Counted from the stretch's first letter, positions 37,415-47,249 are shown. The stretch is DNA of 64,000 nt from Frigidibacter oleivorans (GCF_003993775.1 NZ_RJRZ01000001.1:248001-312000); one strand, 5' to 3'. The notes: generated by a model from the sequence alone, not told the origin. A program made the numbers and translations.

Positions 37415-37605
37415 TCCGATGCCCCCTCTGTCCCTTGGCCTGAGGCTGTTAGCCCTTCGGCGGGCGCGGCTCGCGCGCCACTCTCCAGAGTTCAACGGTC
37501 AGGCCGGTCCTTGCGCCTGAGAGTTTACCGGGGCGGTTGCTCCTTCGGCACCGGCCTGCCCCTGCCGAGGCGGGCGGGGGGCGGCCGGATTCTCCCGGAC
37601 CTGAC
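37415..37605 (-). promoter_or_regulatory. tandem glycine riboswitch, two aptamers
   Basis: Read on the minus strand, aptamer I (about 37605-37500) has CCGGGAGAATCC, the core CCGAAGGAGCAA (37548-37537), AAACTCTCAGGC and a GGACC closing segment. Aptamer II (about 37495-37415) has CTCTGGAGAG, the core GCCGAAGGGCTAAC (37461-37448), CCTCAGGCCAAGGGACAGAGG. These are the conserved blocks of glycine aptamers, arranged as in the classic tandem. It precedes gcvT, so glycine probably turns on its own breakdown. The expression platform between 37415 and 37343 shows no clear terminator, so control may be at translation. Confidence 0.88.
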
Positions 37606-37611
37606 GCCTGA

Positions 37612-37641
37612 CGGATAGCCGAGCGGGCCCCGGTCGCGCAA
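37612..37641 (-). promoter_or_regulatory. candidate gcv operon promoter
   Basis: On the minus strand TTGCGC (37641-37636), an 18-nt spacer and TATCCG (37617-37612) stand immediately before the riboswitch. Both elements are weak, but the position is right. Confidence 0.35.
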
Positions 37642-37712
37642 GCGGGAATGGCGCAAGCGACGCTTTGCCGCGCGAAAACGGCATCCGTGTCGGCGGCGGA
37701 CCCGCGCGCCGC

Positions 37713-38540
37713 CTATTGGCGCGGCAGCAGGCGGACCGGGATGCCCCAGGGATCGGCCAGATCGAAGCCGCCCTCGCCCGCCGCGATTCCGGCGCGCGCG
37801 GCGATGTCGCGGGCAGTGCCGGGGTCGGCCGACAGGGCCAGCAGCGCCAGACCCGCTTGACCCTCGGGCCGCGGCCCCGCGCCCCGGCTGTTCCAGACAT
37901 TGGTGCCGATGTGGTGGTGATAGCCGCCCGCGCCGAAGAAGTTCGCCCCGCGATAGCGGGCAGTCAGCGTCAGGCCCAGCATCCCGGCCCAGAACGGCTC
38001 CGTCCCCTCCAGCGCGCCGGATTGCAGATGCACATGGCCGACGGTGCCGTCCTCGGGCATTCCGGCCCAGGGGGACGTCGCCGCCGCCGCGAGCCGGTCC
38101 AGATCCAGCCGCTCGGTCGTCATGGCGATGCCTTCGGGCGTGACCGGCCAGTCGGATTTCGGCCGGTCCACATAGATCTCGATGCCGTTGCCTTCGGGAT
38201 CGTCCAGATACAGCGCCTCGCTGACCCGGTGATCCGAGGCGCCCGACAGGCGGATGCCCGTCTCGGCGGCATGGCGCAGCCAGCGGCCCAGATGATCCCG
38301 CGACGGCAACAGGAAGGCGGTGTGGAACAGCCCCGCCTGGGCCGGATCGACCGGCCGCGCCGCCGGGTCGCCGCGCAGTTCCACCAGCAGCCGCCCGCCC
38401 GCGCCCAGCCGGGCCACGGACCCGTCCGAGGACAGAAGGTCCAGCCCGATACCGCGGCGGTAGAACTCGGTCTGGGCGGTCAGGTCGCGCACAGTCAGCG
38501 CCACATGGCCGATCTGCAGGGGGGCGTCACTGGTGGGCAT
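37713..38540 (-). CDS. VOC family ring-cleavage-dioxygenase-like protein
   Basis: A 275-residue two-module vicinal-oxygen-chelate protein of the CatE-like type. Module 1 starts QIGHVALTVRDL with ligand H12 and ends GNGIEIYVDRP with the acidic ligand E120. Module 2 has GHVHLQSG and the YHHHIGTNVW segment. Such proteins are non-haem Fe/Mn dioxygenases or other metal enzymes; the substrate is unknown. It follows the transglutaminase gene on the same strand after 77 nt with a possible terminator between, so it may be a separate unit. Confidence 0.82.
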   Translation of the reverse strand: MPTSDAPLQIGHVALTVRDLTAQTEFYRRGIGLDLLSSDGSVARLGAGGRLLVELRGDPAARPVDPAQAGLFHTAFLLPSRDHLGRWLRHAAETGIRLSGASDHRVSEALYLDDPEGNGIEIYVDRPKSDWPVTPEGIAMTTERLDLDRLAAAATSPWAGMPEDGTVGHVHLQSGALEGTEPFWAGMLGLTLTARYRGANFFGAGGYHHHIGTNVWNSRGAGPRPEGQAGLALLALSADPGTARDIAARAGIAAGEGGFDLADPWGIPVRLLPRQ

Positions 38541-38600
38541 CTTCAGGCTCCGGGTTGCGATGCCCTCAAGATGCGCCCTCCGCGTTCTGTGCGGAATTGC

Positions 38601-38643
38601 AAAAAATCGCGCGGCATCTATCGCATTTGCGCAGACTCGCGCG
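38601..38643 (-). terminator. possible terminator after the small transglutaminase gene
   Basis: On the minus strand two self-complementary CGCGCG blocks (38643-38638 and 38613-38608) can pair and are followed at once by ATTTTTT. The stem includes the end of the coding sequence and the loop is long, so the call is tentative. Confidence 0.35.
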
Positions 38644-39520
38644 GACCGAGCGGGATCACGTCCACCCGCTGCAGGCTTTCCTGCGCGCCCGCGATCCGCA
38701 GGCTGCCCTTCACCGGCGCCACGTCGTCATAGTCGCGGCCGACCGCCACCAGCACGTGATCGGCGGCGACCATCAGGTCGTTGGTCGGATCGAACTCGAC
38801 CCAGCCGCCCTCGATCCCGGTCCAGGCCCGCACCCAGGCATGCATCGCGTCGGCCCCGGCCAGCCGCTCCTCTCCGGCGGGCGGCAGGGTGCGCAGATAG
38901 CCGCTGACATAGCCGGCGGGGATGCCCAGGCCCCGCAGCGCCGCGATCATCACATGGCTGAAATCCTGGCAGACGCCGTGCCGCGCGGTGAAGGCGTGCA
39001 GGGGATCGGTCTCGACCGTGGTGGCCGTCGCGTCGAAGCGCATGTCGGCATGCAGCGCCCGGCCCACCGCCTGCACCGCGGCCAGCGCCGTCGCCCCGGC
39101 CGGCAGGATCGTGCGGGCATAGGCGGTGATCGCCCGGCGCGGGCGCACCCGGTCGGACGCGCCGAGGAAATGGTGGGGCGAGTCCGGTCCCAGCGACGGC
39201 ACCGCGCGCAGTTCCTCGGCGATCCGGTCCAGGGGCGGGGTCAGGTCCAGCGAGGGTGCCTGCGCCAGCCGCTCGACCCGCGCCTGCAGGCGAAAGACGG
39301 TGCTGCGCGCGGCGGTGCGAAAGGCCAGTTCGGTGACAGCATTGCCGAAGAAATCCGCCCGGTCGATGCGTTCGGACGGGCCGGGCGTCACCGACAGCGC
39401 CCCGGCCACCAGTCGCTGCGCCCCGGGCACCGTCGCCGGCATCAGCCGCAGCAGGGTCCGCCCCAGCACCGCCGGAACCTGATAGCTGTAGTCGATGGAA
39501 GCCGAGATGTCGTAGATCAC
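38618..39520 (-). CDS. transglutaminase-like cysteine peptidase-fold protein
   Basis: A 300-residue protein with an N-terminal bacterial transglutaminase-associated beta domain (residues 1-80) and a transglutaminase core. The catalytic triad is visible: C184 in HGVCQDFSH, H227 in DAMHAWV and D244 in EFDPTND. Such proteins act as peptidases or amidases on peptide bonds. It follows the ATP-grasp/alpha-E gene by 18 nt and shares an operon with a second, larger transglutaminase. That genomic trio is known from comparative genomics as a predicted peptide-modifying system; its product is unknown. Confidence 0.9.
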   Translation of the reverse strand: MIYDISASIDYSYQVPAVLGRTLLRLMPATVPGAQRLVAGALSVTPGPSERIDRADFFGNAVTELAFRTAARSTVFRLQARVERLAQAPSLDLTPPLDRIAEELRAVPSLGPDSPHHFLGASDRVRPRRAITAYARTILPAGATALAAVQAVGRALHADMRFDATATTVETDPLHAFTARHGVCQDFSHVMIAALRGLGIPAGYVSGYLRTLPPAGEERLAGADAMHAWVRAWTGIEGGWVEFDPTNDLMVAADHVLVAVGRDYDDVAPVKGSLRIAGAQESLQRVDVIPLGPRESAQMR

Positions 39521-39538
39521 GCCTGCGCCCCCGATCCG

Positions 39539-41956
39539 CTAGCCGAAATAGGTCTCGGCGATCAGCCCCGCCAGATCGTCGGTGGCGCTGCGCAGCCCAG
39601 ACAGCCGCGTCGTCGTCACCTCGGGCGGCGACAGCACCGCCAGCGAGGTGTGCAGTTCCAGCACCCGCCGTGGCAGCCGGCCCATGGGCTGCCGATCGCC
39701 GCCGGGCAGCCGCGCCACCTGGTCGCGGATTTCGGAGATCTGGAAGAAGACCGAACGCGGGTTGCCGCCATCCAGCGCCAGCAGGTCCACCACCGTCTCG
39801 CGGCTGGTGCCGATGGTATAGCGGCGGCGATGGGTCATCAGGCTGTCGCCCAGCTCCACGGCAAGGTCGAGCGCGCCTTCCGGGGCGCGGATATCGGCGA
39901 AGGTCGCCAGCGTCCAGGACATGACATTCGCCCGTTCCAGCGCCCGGCCCAGCGTCAGGAAGCGCCAGCCCGCGAAGCGATACATGTTGTCATGGACGAG
40001 CCCGGAAAAGCCCGACACCTGCCGCAGGAAGGCGCCGAGCGCGCGGGCCGCGTCATCGCCCGCCAGATCGCGCCCGCACATGGCGCGCGCCGCCACCGCC
40101 AGATCGGACAGCGCCACCCAGCCATCGGTCGAGAACCGGTCGCGCACCTTGCCCGCGCAGTCGCGCGCATCCTCGATCCGCGCGGCCAGCGTCTCGGCGA
40201 AGCCCGCCTGCGGGTCGAAGCCGTGCAGCCGCAGGAACTGGCCCAGTGCCTTCAGCAGCGGCCGGTCGGGCGTGCCGCTTTCGGCCAGCCGCAGGTGCCA
40301 GGCCCTCAGCAGGCGCACCGCATCCTCGGCCCGCTCGACATAGCGTCCCAGCCAGAACAGGTTGTCGGCAGCGCGCGACGGCAGGCCGCCCACCTCGGTC
40401 CGCTGCACCATGGTCGTGGCGGGCACCATCGTGTCGGCGGGCACCGGCGCATCCGAGGCGACCCAGACATCGGCGACCGATCCGCCGCGCTGCATGGCGA
40501 TGGCGGTCGCGTCGCGGCTGCGGCCGATGCGGGCATAGCCGCCGGGCATCACCTGCCAGCCCTCGGGGGTGCGCACGGCAAAGGCGCGCAGGCTCATCGG
40601 CAGGGGGGCGAGCTTGCCGCCGACCAGCGCGGGCGTGGTGGACAGCGTCACCGCCTCCTGACCGACAAGGCTTGGCCCCTCGGCGGCGATCCGGGCGCGC
40701 AGGGCGCGGCGCTGGCCGGCATCGGCCGCGTCGCCCGCCACGGTGCCGTCGATGGCGTCGAAGGGCAGCCGGTAGCTTTGCGCCGGGCCGATCATCATCC
40801 GTTCCAGATGTTCCTGCACGAAGTCGCGTTCGGCCGGTTGGCCGCACCACCAGGTGGCGATGTTGGGCAGGATCAGCGGCTGCCCTGTCAGCACCTCGCA
40901 GATGCGCGGCAGGAAGGCGAGGAAGGCCCGCGTCTCGACGATCCCGGCGCCGAGCGCATTGACCAGATCGAGCCGCCCGGCCCGCACCGCCGACACGAGG
41001 CCCGGCGTGCCGATGCGCGACTGCCCGTCCAGTTCCAAGGGATCGGCAAAGCGCGCGTCCAGCCTGCGCCACAGCACGTCCACCGGCTGCGGCCCGGCGA
41101 CGGTGCGGACCATCACGCTGCCGTCCTGCACCACCAGATCCTCGCCCTCCAGCAGCATGAAGCCGAGGTAGCGGGCGATATAGGTGTGTTCGTAATAGGT
41201 GTCGTTCATCGGCCCCGGCGTCAGGATGCCGATCCGGGCCTTGGCGCCGCGCATCGCCATCAGCGTCTCGCGGAAGGCGCGGAAGAACCCGGCCAGCCGT
41301 GGCACATTGGTCGCGGCGAAGGCCTCGGGGAAGACGCGGCTGGTGGCCATGCGGTTTTCCAGCGCGAAGCCCGCGCCCGAGGGCGCCTGCGTCCGGTCAC
41401 CCAGAACGAACCACGATCCGTCCGGCGAGCGCCCGATCTCGAAGGCGATCATGTGCAGGAAATGGCCGCTGCGCGGGGTGACGCCCACCATCGCGCGCAG
41501 CCATTCCGGGTTCTGCGCCACCAGTTGCGGCGGCAGATGCCCCTCGGCCACCAGCCGCCCCGGGCCATAGAGATCGGCCACCACCTGTTCCAGCAAATCC
41601 GCCCGCTGCGCGAGGCCACGGGCGATCTGCGACCATTCCGCCTCGTGCACGACGACGGGCACATGGCTCAGCGGCCAGGCCCGTTCGGTGGAACCGCTTT
41701 CGGCATAAAGCCGGTAGAACACGCCCGCGTCGCGCAGATACTGGTCGCCCCGGGCGATCCGGGCGGCGATGCCCTCGCCGGGCGGACGGGCCAGCGTCTG
41801 CAACAGCGGCTGCCAGCCCGGCCGCACCCGGCCCCGCCCGTCCACCAGCTCGTCCGCCACGCCCGGCAGCGGCGCATAGCCGCCGAGCAGGGCAGCGACC
41901 GGGTCGGAGGGCGGGCCGGCGGGCGGCATCGGCGGAAAGGCGGATCGTTCCGGCAC
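39539..41956 (-). CDS. fusion of circularly permuted ATP-grasp domain and alpha-E domain
   Basis: An 805-residue fusion. Residues about 1-480 are a circularly permuted type 2 ATP-grasp ligase (FYRLYAESGSTERAWPLSHVP, MIAFEIGRSPDGSWFVLGDRTQAPSGAGFALENR, GILTPGPMNDTYYEH, PNIATWWCGQP). From about residue 490 the all-helical alpha-E domain begins with LPSRAADNLFWLGRYVERAEDAVRLL. In many genomes these are separate genes. ATP-grasp ligases form amide bonds with ATP, so the operon likely makes and trims a peptide-like product. The start is GTG at 41956, 4 nt after the upstream stop. Confidence 0.92.
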   Translation of the reverse strand: MPERSAFPPMPPAGPPSDPVAALLGGYAPLPGVADELVDGRGRVRPGWQPLLQTLARPPGEGIAARIARGDQYLRDAGVFYRLYAESGSTERAWPLSHVPVVVHEAEWSQIARGLAQRADLLEQVVADLYGPGRLVAEGHLPPQLVAQNPEWLRAMVGVTPRSGHFLHMIAFEIGRSPDGSWFVLGDRTQAPSGAGFALENRMATSRVFPEAFAATNVPRLAGFFRAFRETLMAMRGAKARIGILTPGPMNDTYYEHTYIARYLGFMLLEGEDLVVQDGSVMVRTVAGPQPVDVLWRRLDARFADPLELDGQSRIGTPGLVSAVRAGRLDLVNALGAGIVETRAFLAFLPRICEVLTGQPLILPNIATWWCGQPAERDFVQEHLERMMIGPAQSYRLPFDAIDGTVAGDAADAGQRRALRARIAAEGPSLVGQEAVTLSTTPALVGGKLAPLPMSLRAFAVRTPEGWQVMPGGYARIGRSRDATAIAMQRGGSVADVWVASDAPVPADTMVPATTMVQRTEVGGLPSRAADNLFWLGRYVERAEDAVRLLRAWHLRLAESGTPDRPLLKALGQFLRLHGFDPQAGFAETLAARIEDARDCAGKVRDRFSTDGWVALSDLAVAARAMCGRDLAGDDAARALGAFLRQVSGFSGLVHDNMYRFAGWRFLTLGRALERANVMSWTLATFADIRAPEGALDLAVELGDSLMTHRRRYTIGTSRETVVDLLALDGGNPRSVFFQISEIRDQVARLPGGDRQPMGRLPRRVLELHTSLAVLSPPEVTTTRLSGLRSATDDLAGLIAETYFG

Positions 41957-41960
41957 GACG

Positions 41961-44900
41961 TCAGGTCCCGGGCAGGCGCCTGAGGTCGAGCGTCATCGGA
42001 AATTCCGGATGCACCGCCTCCTCGGCCGGCCAATAGCCGCCGGGGCTGTGGCCATGCGGCTCGAACCGGGACAGGCGGCGGGCCTCGGCCTCGTTGCCGT
42101 TCACCGGGAAGGTGTCGTAGTTGCGCCCGCCGGGATGCGCGACGTGATAGACGCAGCCGCCGAGCGCATGGCCCGTCCAGCTGTCGAAGACGTCGAAGGT
42201 CAGCGGCGCATGCACCGGCACGACGGGATGCAGCGCCGAGGCGGGCTGCCACGCCTTGAACCGCACGCCCGCCACCGCCTCGCCCGCCGTGCCCGCGGGC
42301 CGCAGCGGCACCCGGCGGCGGTTGCAGGTGACGATATAGCGGCCGGTGTCCGCCCCGGTCAGCCGGACCTGCATCCGTTCCGTCGAACTGTCGGTATAGC
42401 GCACCGTCCCCCCGATCGCCCCCGTCTCGCCCAGCACATGCCAGGGTTCCAGCGCCTGACGCAGTTCGAGGTGGACGCCTTCATACTCTGCCTCGCCGCA
42501 GAAGGGAAAGCGGAACTCCGCCTGCGCCTTGAACCAGTCGGGCGACAGGTCGAAGCCGTGGCGGCGCAGGTCGGCCAGCACGTCGAGGAAGTCGAGCCAC
42601 AGGTAATGCGGCAGCATGAAGCGGTCGGTCAGCTGCGTGCCCCAGCGGGTGAGGCTGCCGCCGGCCGGATTTTCCCAGAACCGCGCGATCAGCGCCCGGA
42701 TCAGCAGTTGCTGGGCCAGGCTCATCCGCGCGTTGGGCGGCATCTCGAAGCCCCGGAACTCCACCAGCCCCAGCCGGCCGGTCGGCCCGTCGGGGGAATA
42801 AAGCTTGTCGATGCAGATCTCGGCCCGGTGGGTGTTGCCGGTCACGTCGGTCAGCAGGTTGCGCAGCAGCCGGTCGGTCAACCAAGGGAAGGGCGCCTGC
42901 CCCTGCCCCGGGAACGGGATCTGCGCCAGCGCGATCTCCAGCTCGTAGAGGCTGTCGTGCCGCGCCTCGTCGATGCGCGGCGCCTGGCTCGTCGGCCCGA
43001 TGAACAGGCCCGAGAACAGGTAGCTGAGCGAGGGGTGCCGGTTCCAGTGCAGGATCAGGCTGCGCAGCAGGTCGGGCCGGCGCAGGAAGGGGCTGTCGTT
43101 CGGGGTGACGCCGCCCACGACGACATGGTTGCCGCCGCCGGTGCCGGTATGCTTGCCGTCGATCATGAACTTGTCAGCGCCCAGCCGGCACTGCCGCGCT
43201 TCCTCGTAGATCGCCTCGGTGGTGGCGACGCAGTCCTGCCAGTTGTGGGCCGGATGGATGTTCACCTCGATCACGCCGGGATCGGGCGCGACCCGGATCA
43301 CGTTCAGCCGCGGATCGTGCGGCGGGGCATAGCCCTCGATATGCACCTTCAGGCCCAGCCGTTTCGCCGCCGCCTCGGCCGCGCGCAGCAGGTCCAGATA
43401 ATCCTCCAGCCAGACCGTCGGCGGCATGAACACGCACAGCCGCCCGTCCCGCGGCTCGACCGACAGGGCGGTGCGCACATAGCCCTCGATCTCGGGCGCG
43501 CCCTGGGGCACGAAGCCGGCCGCCGGCGGGGCCGAGGGCACGAAGCTGGCCAAGGGCTGCGTCCGCCGCCCCTCGACCGCCGCGACGGGTTCGTAATCGG
43601 GCAGCGGCGGCCGGTCGATCGTCGGGTCGGCGGGGTTGAGATAGGGATAGGCCGAGGCGGGGACGAACGGCAGCGAGTCGAGCGGCAGGCGATAGCCGAC
43701 CGGGCTGTCGCCGGGCACGAGGAACATGTGCCCCCGCCGCAGCCGCCAGCGTTCCGACCGCCAGCGAGGGCCGCCCGCCCGCGCCTGCCAGCGCTGTACC
43801 GGCAGAACGAAGCCCGAGGGCACGTTCAGCCCGCGGTCGAAGACCCGCGCGATGCGGTGGCGTTCCTCGGGGTCCTTCAGCCTGCTGTTCTCGGGGGTGA
43901 CATTGGGCGGCAGGTTGGCCTCCCGCACCAGCCATTCCGCCGGATCCTCGAAGGCAGGGATCACATGTTCCTCGCCCACGTCCAGTTCCGCCGCGATCTC
44001 GCGGATCAGTTCCTGCGCCTGCAGGGGCGTCGCCTGCTGGTCCACGCCCTCGTCGGCGATCAGGCCGGCATCGCCCCAGACCGGCTGCCCGTCCGCCCGC
44101 CAGTAGAGCGAGAAGGTCCAGCGCGGCAGGGTTTCGCCCGGATACCACTTGCCCTGCCCGTAATGCAGGAAGCCGCCCGGGGCGAAGCGGCCCTGCAACC
44201 GCCGGATCAGCCGGTCCGCCAGCATCCGCTTGGTCGGGCCGACGGCGGCGGTGTTCCATTCCTCGCTTTCGAAATCGTCGATGGACACGAAGGTGGGCTC
44301 GCCCCCCATCGTCAGTCGCACATCCCCCGCGGCCAGCCGGTCGTCCACGGCGCGGCCGAGCGCGTTCAGCGCCTCCCACGCCTCGTCGGAGAAGGGCTTG
44401 GTGATGCGCGGATGTTCGGCGACCCGCGCCACCGTCATGGCGAAGTCGAATTCCACCTCGGGCGTGCCGGTGGCCGAGAAGCCGCCGGAAATCGGCGCGG
44501 CGTTGCGGAAATGCGGGGTCGCGGCCAGCGGGATGTGGCTTTCCCCGGTCAGCAGGCCCGAGGTCGGGTCGAACCCGATCCAGCCCGCGCCGGGCAGGTA
44601 GACCTCGCACCAGGCATGAAGATCGGTGAAATCCACCTCGGTCCCCGACGGGCCGTCCAGCGCCTTCAGGTCGGGCTTCAGCTGGATCAGGTAGCCCGAG
44701 ACGAAACGTGCGGCGAAGCCCAGATGGCGCAGCGTGTTGACCAGCAGCCACGAGGAATCGCGGCAGGAGGCGAGCTTCTTCTCCAGCGTTTCCTCGGGCG
44801 TCTGCACGCCCGGTTCCATCCGGATGACATAGCCGATCTCGCTGGCGATCCGCGCGTTCAGGCCGACGACGAAATCGACGGTGCGCGTCCGCTCGCGCGG

Positions 44901-45302
44901 GATCGAGGCGAGGAAGGCCTTGAACAGCGGCCCGCCCGGTTCCGGCTTGCAATAGATCGCCAGATCCTCGATCAGGTCCGGCGGATAGTCGAAGGGCCAG
45001 GTCTCGGCGCTGTCCTCGACGAAGAAGTCGAACGGATTGTAGACCGACATGTCGGCGACCAGATCGACCTCGATCTTCAGCTCGGTCACCGGCTCGGGGA
45101 AGACGAAGCGCGCCAGCCAGTTGCCGTAGGGGTCCTGCTGGTGGTTCACGAAATGCGGCTCCGGCCCCACCTTCAGCGAATGCGAGATCACGCGCGTGCG
45201 GCTGTGCGGGGCCGGGCGCAGGCGGATGATCTGGGGGCCGAGAATGACCGGGCGGTCATAGATGTAGTGGGTGAGGTGGTAGATGCTCGCCTTGATCGCC
45301 AT
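41961..45302 (-). CDS. transglutaminase-like plus DUF2126 protein
   Basis: A 1113-residue protein. The N-terminal 300 residues are a transglutaminase module (start [18 protein letters not shown]) with triad C180 (LASCRDSSW), H229 (DLHAWCEV) and D245 (GFDPTSG). The remaining 800 residues are the DUF2126 region, with [22 protein letters not shown] at its start, [13 protein letters not shown] and a C-terminal [13 protein letters not shown] segment. Function is unproven. It is the first gene of a three-gene operon with the ATP-grasp/alpha-E fusion and a small transglutaminase. No signal peptide is seen, so it acts in the cytoplasm. Confidence 0.93.
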   Translation of the reverse strand: MAIKASIYHLTHYIYDRPVILGPQIIRLRPAPHSRTRVISHSLKVGPEPHFVNHQQDPYGNWLARFVFPEPVTELKIEVDLVADMSVYNPFDFFVEDSAETWPFDYPPDLIEDLAIYCKPEPGGPLFKAFLASIPRERTRTVDFVVGLNARIASEIGYVIRMEPGVQTPEETLEKKLASCRDSSWLLVNTLRHLGFAARFVSGYLIQLKPDLKALDGPSGTEVDFTDLHAWCEVYLPGAGWIGFDPTSGLLTGESHIPLAATPHFRNAAPISGGFSATGTPEVEFDFAMTVARVAEHPRITKPFSDEAWEALNALGRAVDDRLAAGDVRLTMGGEPTFVSIDDFESEEWNTAAVGPTKRMLADRLIRRLQGRFAPGGFLHYGQGKWYPGETLPRWTFSLYWRADGQPVWGDAGLIADEGVDQQATPLQAQELIREIAAELDVGEEHVIPAFEDPAEWLVREANLPPNVTPENSRLKDPEERHRIARVFDRGLNVPSGFVLPVQRWQARAGGPRWRSERWRLRRGHMFLVPGDSPVGYRLPLDSLPFVPASAYPYLNPADPTIDRPPLPDYEPVAAVEGRRTQPLASFVPSAPPAAGFVPQGAPEIEGYVRTALSVEPRDGRLCVFMPPTVWLEDYLDLLRAAEAAAKRLGLKVHIEGYAPPHDPRLNVIRVAPDPGVIEVNIHPAHNWQDCVATTEAIYEEARQCRLGADKFMIDGKHTGTGGGNHVVVGGVTPNDSPFLRRPDLLRSLILHWNRHPSLSYLFSGLFIGPTSQAPRIDEARHDSLYELEIALAQIPFPGQGQAPFPWLTDRLLRNLLTDVTGNTHRAEICIDKLYSPDGPTGRLGLVEFRGFEMPPNARMSLAQQLLIRALIARFWENPAGGSLTRWGTQLTDRFMLPHYLWLDFLDVLADLRRHGFDLSPDWFKAQAEFRFPFCGEAEYEGVHLELRQALEPWHVLGETGAIGGTVRYTDSSTERMQVRLTGADTGRYIVTCNRRRVPLRPAGTAGEAVAGVRFKAWQPASALHPVVPVHAPLTFDVFDSWTGHALGGCVYHVAHPGGRNYDTFPVNGNEAEARRLSRFEPHGHSPGGYWPAEEAVHPEFPMTLDLRRLPGT

Positions 45303-45468
45303 GGTCCCGCGCCGCTGGTTTCCTTGCGGCAAAGCGTGGCACGGAAGGCGCGGACCCCGCCAGAGGCTTTGCACCCGCCCCCGCGAAGCCCGGCAGGGCC
45401 GGCAGCCCCGCGCGAAGGATCGCCGCGTTTTTAGGCATCTGCCGCCGTCGCAGGCGACCGCGAGCGTG

Positions 45469-45503
45469 AAAAACCCCGCGGCACCGTCGAAGGCACCGCG
45501 GGG
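45469..45503 (-). terminator. Rho-independent terminator
   Basis: On the minus strand CCCCGCGG (45503-45496) pairs with CCGCGGGG (45481-45474), extended by four inner pairs including two G-T, and is followed directly by TTTTT (45473-45469). It is the only textbook intrinsic terminator seen here and ends the two-gene unit at 46364-45584. The rest of the 281-nt gap to 45302 shows no gene. Confidence 0.85.
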
Positions 45504-45583
45504 CTGTCCGGCGGACAGGGATGCTGAAGGCGCCGCCGGACGACCGGGCGGCTGGACGCCCGGTGTTCGGGAAAGCGGGCCGG

Positions 45584-45976
45584 TCAGGGCGTGACGCGGA
45601 TCCAGCGGGTGGCGCTGCCGCCGTTCGGGCCTTCGCTGGTCACCCGGCGGGTGGCGCTGCCATCGCCCAGGCGACGGTCGACGGTGCGGGAATGGTCGCC
45701 GGCGGTGCTGGTACGGCTGCAATCGGCGCTGCCATTGCCATTGCCGCTGCACTGGGCCGTGGTCGAGCGGTCATAGCTGTTGCCGTTGGGTCCGGTGACG
45801 GTGCCGGTGCGGGTGCGGCCGGTGTCCGCGTCATAGCTGGCGCTGCCCGAGGCCGAGGCGGAATTGCCGTTCGGACCGGTCACGGTGCTGTCATAGCTGA
45901 CCTGGGCCATCGCCGCGGGCGCGGCCAGCGTCAGGACAAGGGCGATCGTCGGGATACGGGGGGCGGTAAAGGTCAT
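45584..45976 (-). CDS. small exported repeat protein, unknown function
   Basis: A 130-residue protein with a signal peptide ([14 protein letters not shown], cleavage before QVSYD). The mature chain is low in complexity and built of Ser/Thr/Gly/Asn-rich units: [22 protein letters not shown] and [10 protein letters not shown] recur, and a [11 protein letters not shown] loop could close a disulfide. No family recognised. The ATG at 45976 is chosen over one at 45988 because GGAG is 6 nt upstream. It follows the EF-hand gene by 58 nt and ends before a strong terminator. Confidence 0.65.
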   Translation of the reverse strand: MTFTAPRIPTIALVLTLAAPAAMAQVSYDSTVTGPNGNSASASGSASYDADTGRTRTGTVTGPNGNSYDRSTTAQCSGNGNGSADCSRTSTAGDHSRTVDRRLGDGSATRRVTSEGPNGGSATRWIRVTP

Positions 45977-46034
45977 GTCGGTCTCCATCTATAGGGCGGC
46001 CGTGGCGGGCCGGGGGGGGGTGGGAAGGTCGGGT

Positions 46035-46364
46035 TCAGTTGCCCATGCCGACCAGCGCGCGCATCTCGCTGGTCTTGGCGGCCATCTCGGCGCGGCTGAT
46101 GGCGTTGTCGCCATTGCTGTCGACAGCGGCGAACATCCGGTCGAGGCTGCCGTTGAATTCGGCCGGCGTGACCATGCCGTCGCCATTCGCGTCGAGCCGC
46201 TGGAAGCGCATGGCGTTGACCGCCTCGATCTCGCTGCGCTGGATCGCGCCGTCGCCGTTGGTGTCGATTGCCTGCATGGCACGGCCGCCGCCGAAGGGCT
46301 GGGCCTGGGCGCCGGTCGCGATCAGGGCGGCGGCGAGGGTGACGATGTGAAGGGTGGGTCGCAT
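46035..46364 (-). CDS. small exported EF-hand calcium-binding protein
   Basis: A 109-residue protein with a signal peptide (IVTLAAALIATGAQA) and three EF-hand loops: DTNGDGAIQRSE (residues 34-45), DANGDGMVTPAE (58-69) and DSNGDNAISRAE (82-93). All have Asp at positions 1, 3 or 5 and Glu at 12, so calcium binding is expected in the periplasm. It is divergent from the response regulator gene across 147 nt, which may place it under that system's control. Role unknown; calcium buffering or sensing is an inference. Confidence 0.82.
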   Translation of the reverse strand: MRPTLHIVTLAAALIATGAQAQPFGGGRAMQAIDTNGDGAIQRSEIEAVNAMRFQRLDANGDGMVTPAEFNGSLDRMFAAVDSNGDNAISRAEMAAKTSEMRALVGMGN

Positions 46365-46511
46365 CTGGCGTCTCCGTCTGGTGTCTCGATGCAGCCAATC
46401 TGGGACCGCCGCGTAAGGCGCGGATGTGCGGCCCGCAAAGTCGTGTGACGTTTTGTAAAGCGACCCGTCCGCCCGCTTTTCCGGCCGGGGGCGCGATTGT
46501 ATCCTCCGCCC

Positions 46512-47249
46512 ATGCAGATCGCCCCGCCCGCAGAGGACAGCCCGCGCCGCATCGCCCTGGTCGAGGACGATGCCGAACTGCGCGCCCTGACCGCCGCGAT
46601 GCTGGAGGAGGAGGGCTTCGCCGTGGCCGAACTGGCCGACGGGCGCGCGCTCGATGCCTTCCTCGCGCGCGACATGCCCGATCTGCTGCTGCTGGACCTG
46701 ATGCTGCCGGGCGAGGACGGGCTGTCGATCTGCCGCAGGCTGGCCGGGCAGGTGCCCTTCCGCATCCTGATGCTGACCGCGCGGGGCGCCGATATCGACC
46801 GGATCATCGGGCTGGAACTGGGCGCGGACGACTATCTGCCGAAACCCTTCAACCCGCGCGAGTTGCTGGCGCGGATCCGGGCCCTGCTGCGCCGCGCCGC
46901 GCCGCCCGCCGAGGCGCCGCGCGAGGTCGCCGATTTCCTCGACTGGCGGCTGGACCTTGCCGCCCGCGCGCTGATCGACCGACGCAGCGGCGCGGATGCG
47001 GGGTTGTCCTCGGGCGAATACGACCTGCTTTTGCAGTTCGTGCTGGCGCCCGGCCGGGTGCTGAGCCGTGACCAGCTGCTGGACGCGACGCGCGGCCGGG
47101 CGGGCGGCCCCTTCGACCGGGCCATCGATGTGCAGGTGTCCAAGCTGCGCCGCAAGCTGGGCGACGACGCGGGCCAGCCGCAGATCCTGAAGACGGTGCG
47201 CGGCGGCGGCTACATGTTCGCGCCCCCCGTGCGCCGGATCCGGGCATGA
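46512..47249 (+). CDS. OmpR-family response regulator
   Basis: A 245-residue response regulator. The receiver has the acidic pocket at E18-D20 (LVEDD), phospho-acceptor D62 in LLLDLMLPGEDG, T88 in MLTARG and K110 in YLPKPF. The DNA-binding winged helix occupies about residues 145-245, with RAIDVQVSKLRRKLGDD and TVRGGGYMF. The start is ATG at 46512; an in-frame TTG at 46497 is possible, and neither has a strong ribosome site. It overlaps the histidine kinase gene by 4 nt. The signal is unknown. Confidence 0.95.
   Translation: MQIAPPAEDSPRRIALVEDDAELRALTAAMLEEEGFAVAELADGRALDAFLARDMPDLLLLDLMLPGEDGLSICRRLAGQVPFRILMLTARGADIDRIIGLELGADDYLPKPFNPRELLARIRALLRRAAPPAEAPREVADFLDWRLDLAARALIDRRSGADAGLSSGEYDLLLQFVLAPGRVLSRDQLLDATRGRAGGPFDRAIDVQVSKLRRKLGDDAGQPQILKTVRGGGYMFAPPVRRIRA

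Noticed and set aside
38555-41983. 1142-codon plus-strand frame opposite the transglutaminase and ATP-grasp genes
   Set aside because: Very long but compositionally biased (Arg, Gln, His, Ala) and without any domain; the opposite strand encodes well-formed proteins over the same span.
42009-45434. 1141-codon plus-strand frame opposite the DUF2126 gene
   Set aside because: Same type of shadow frame; no ribosome site or motif.
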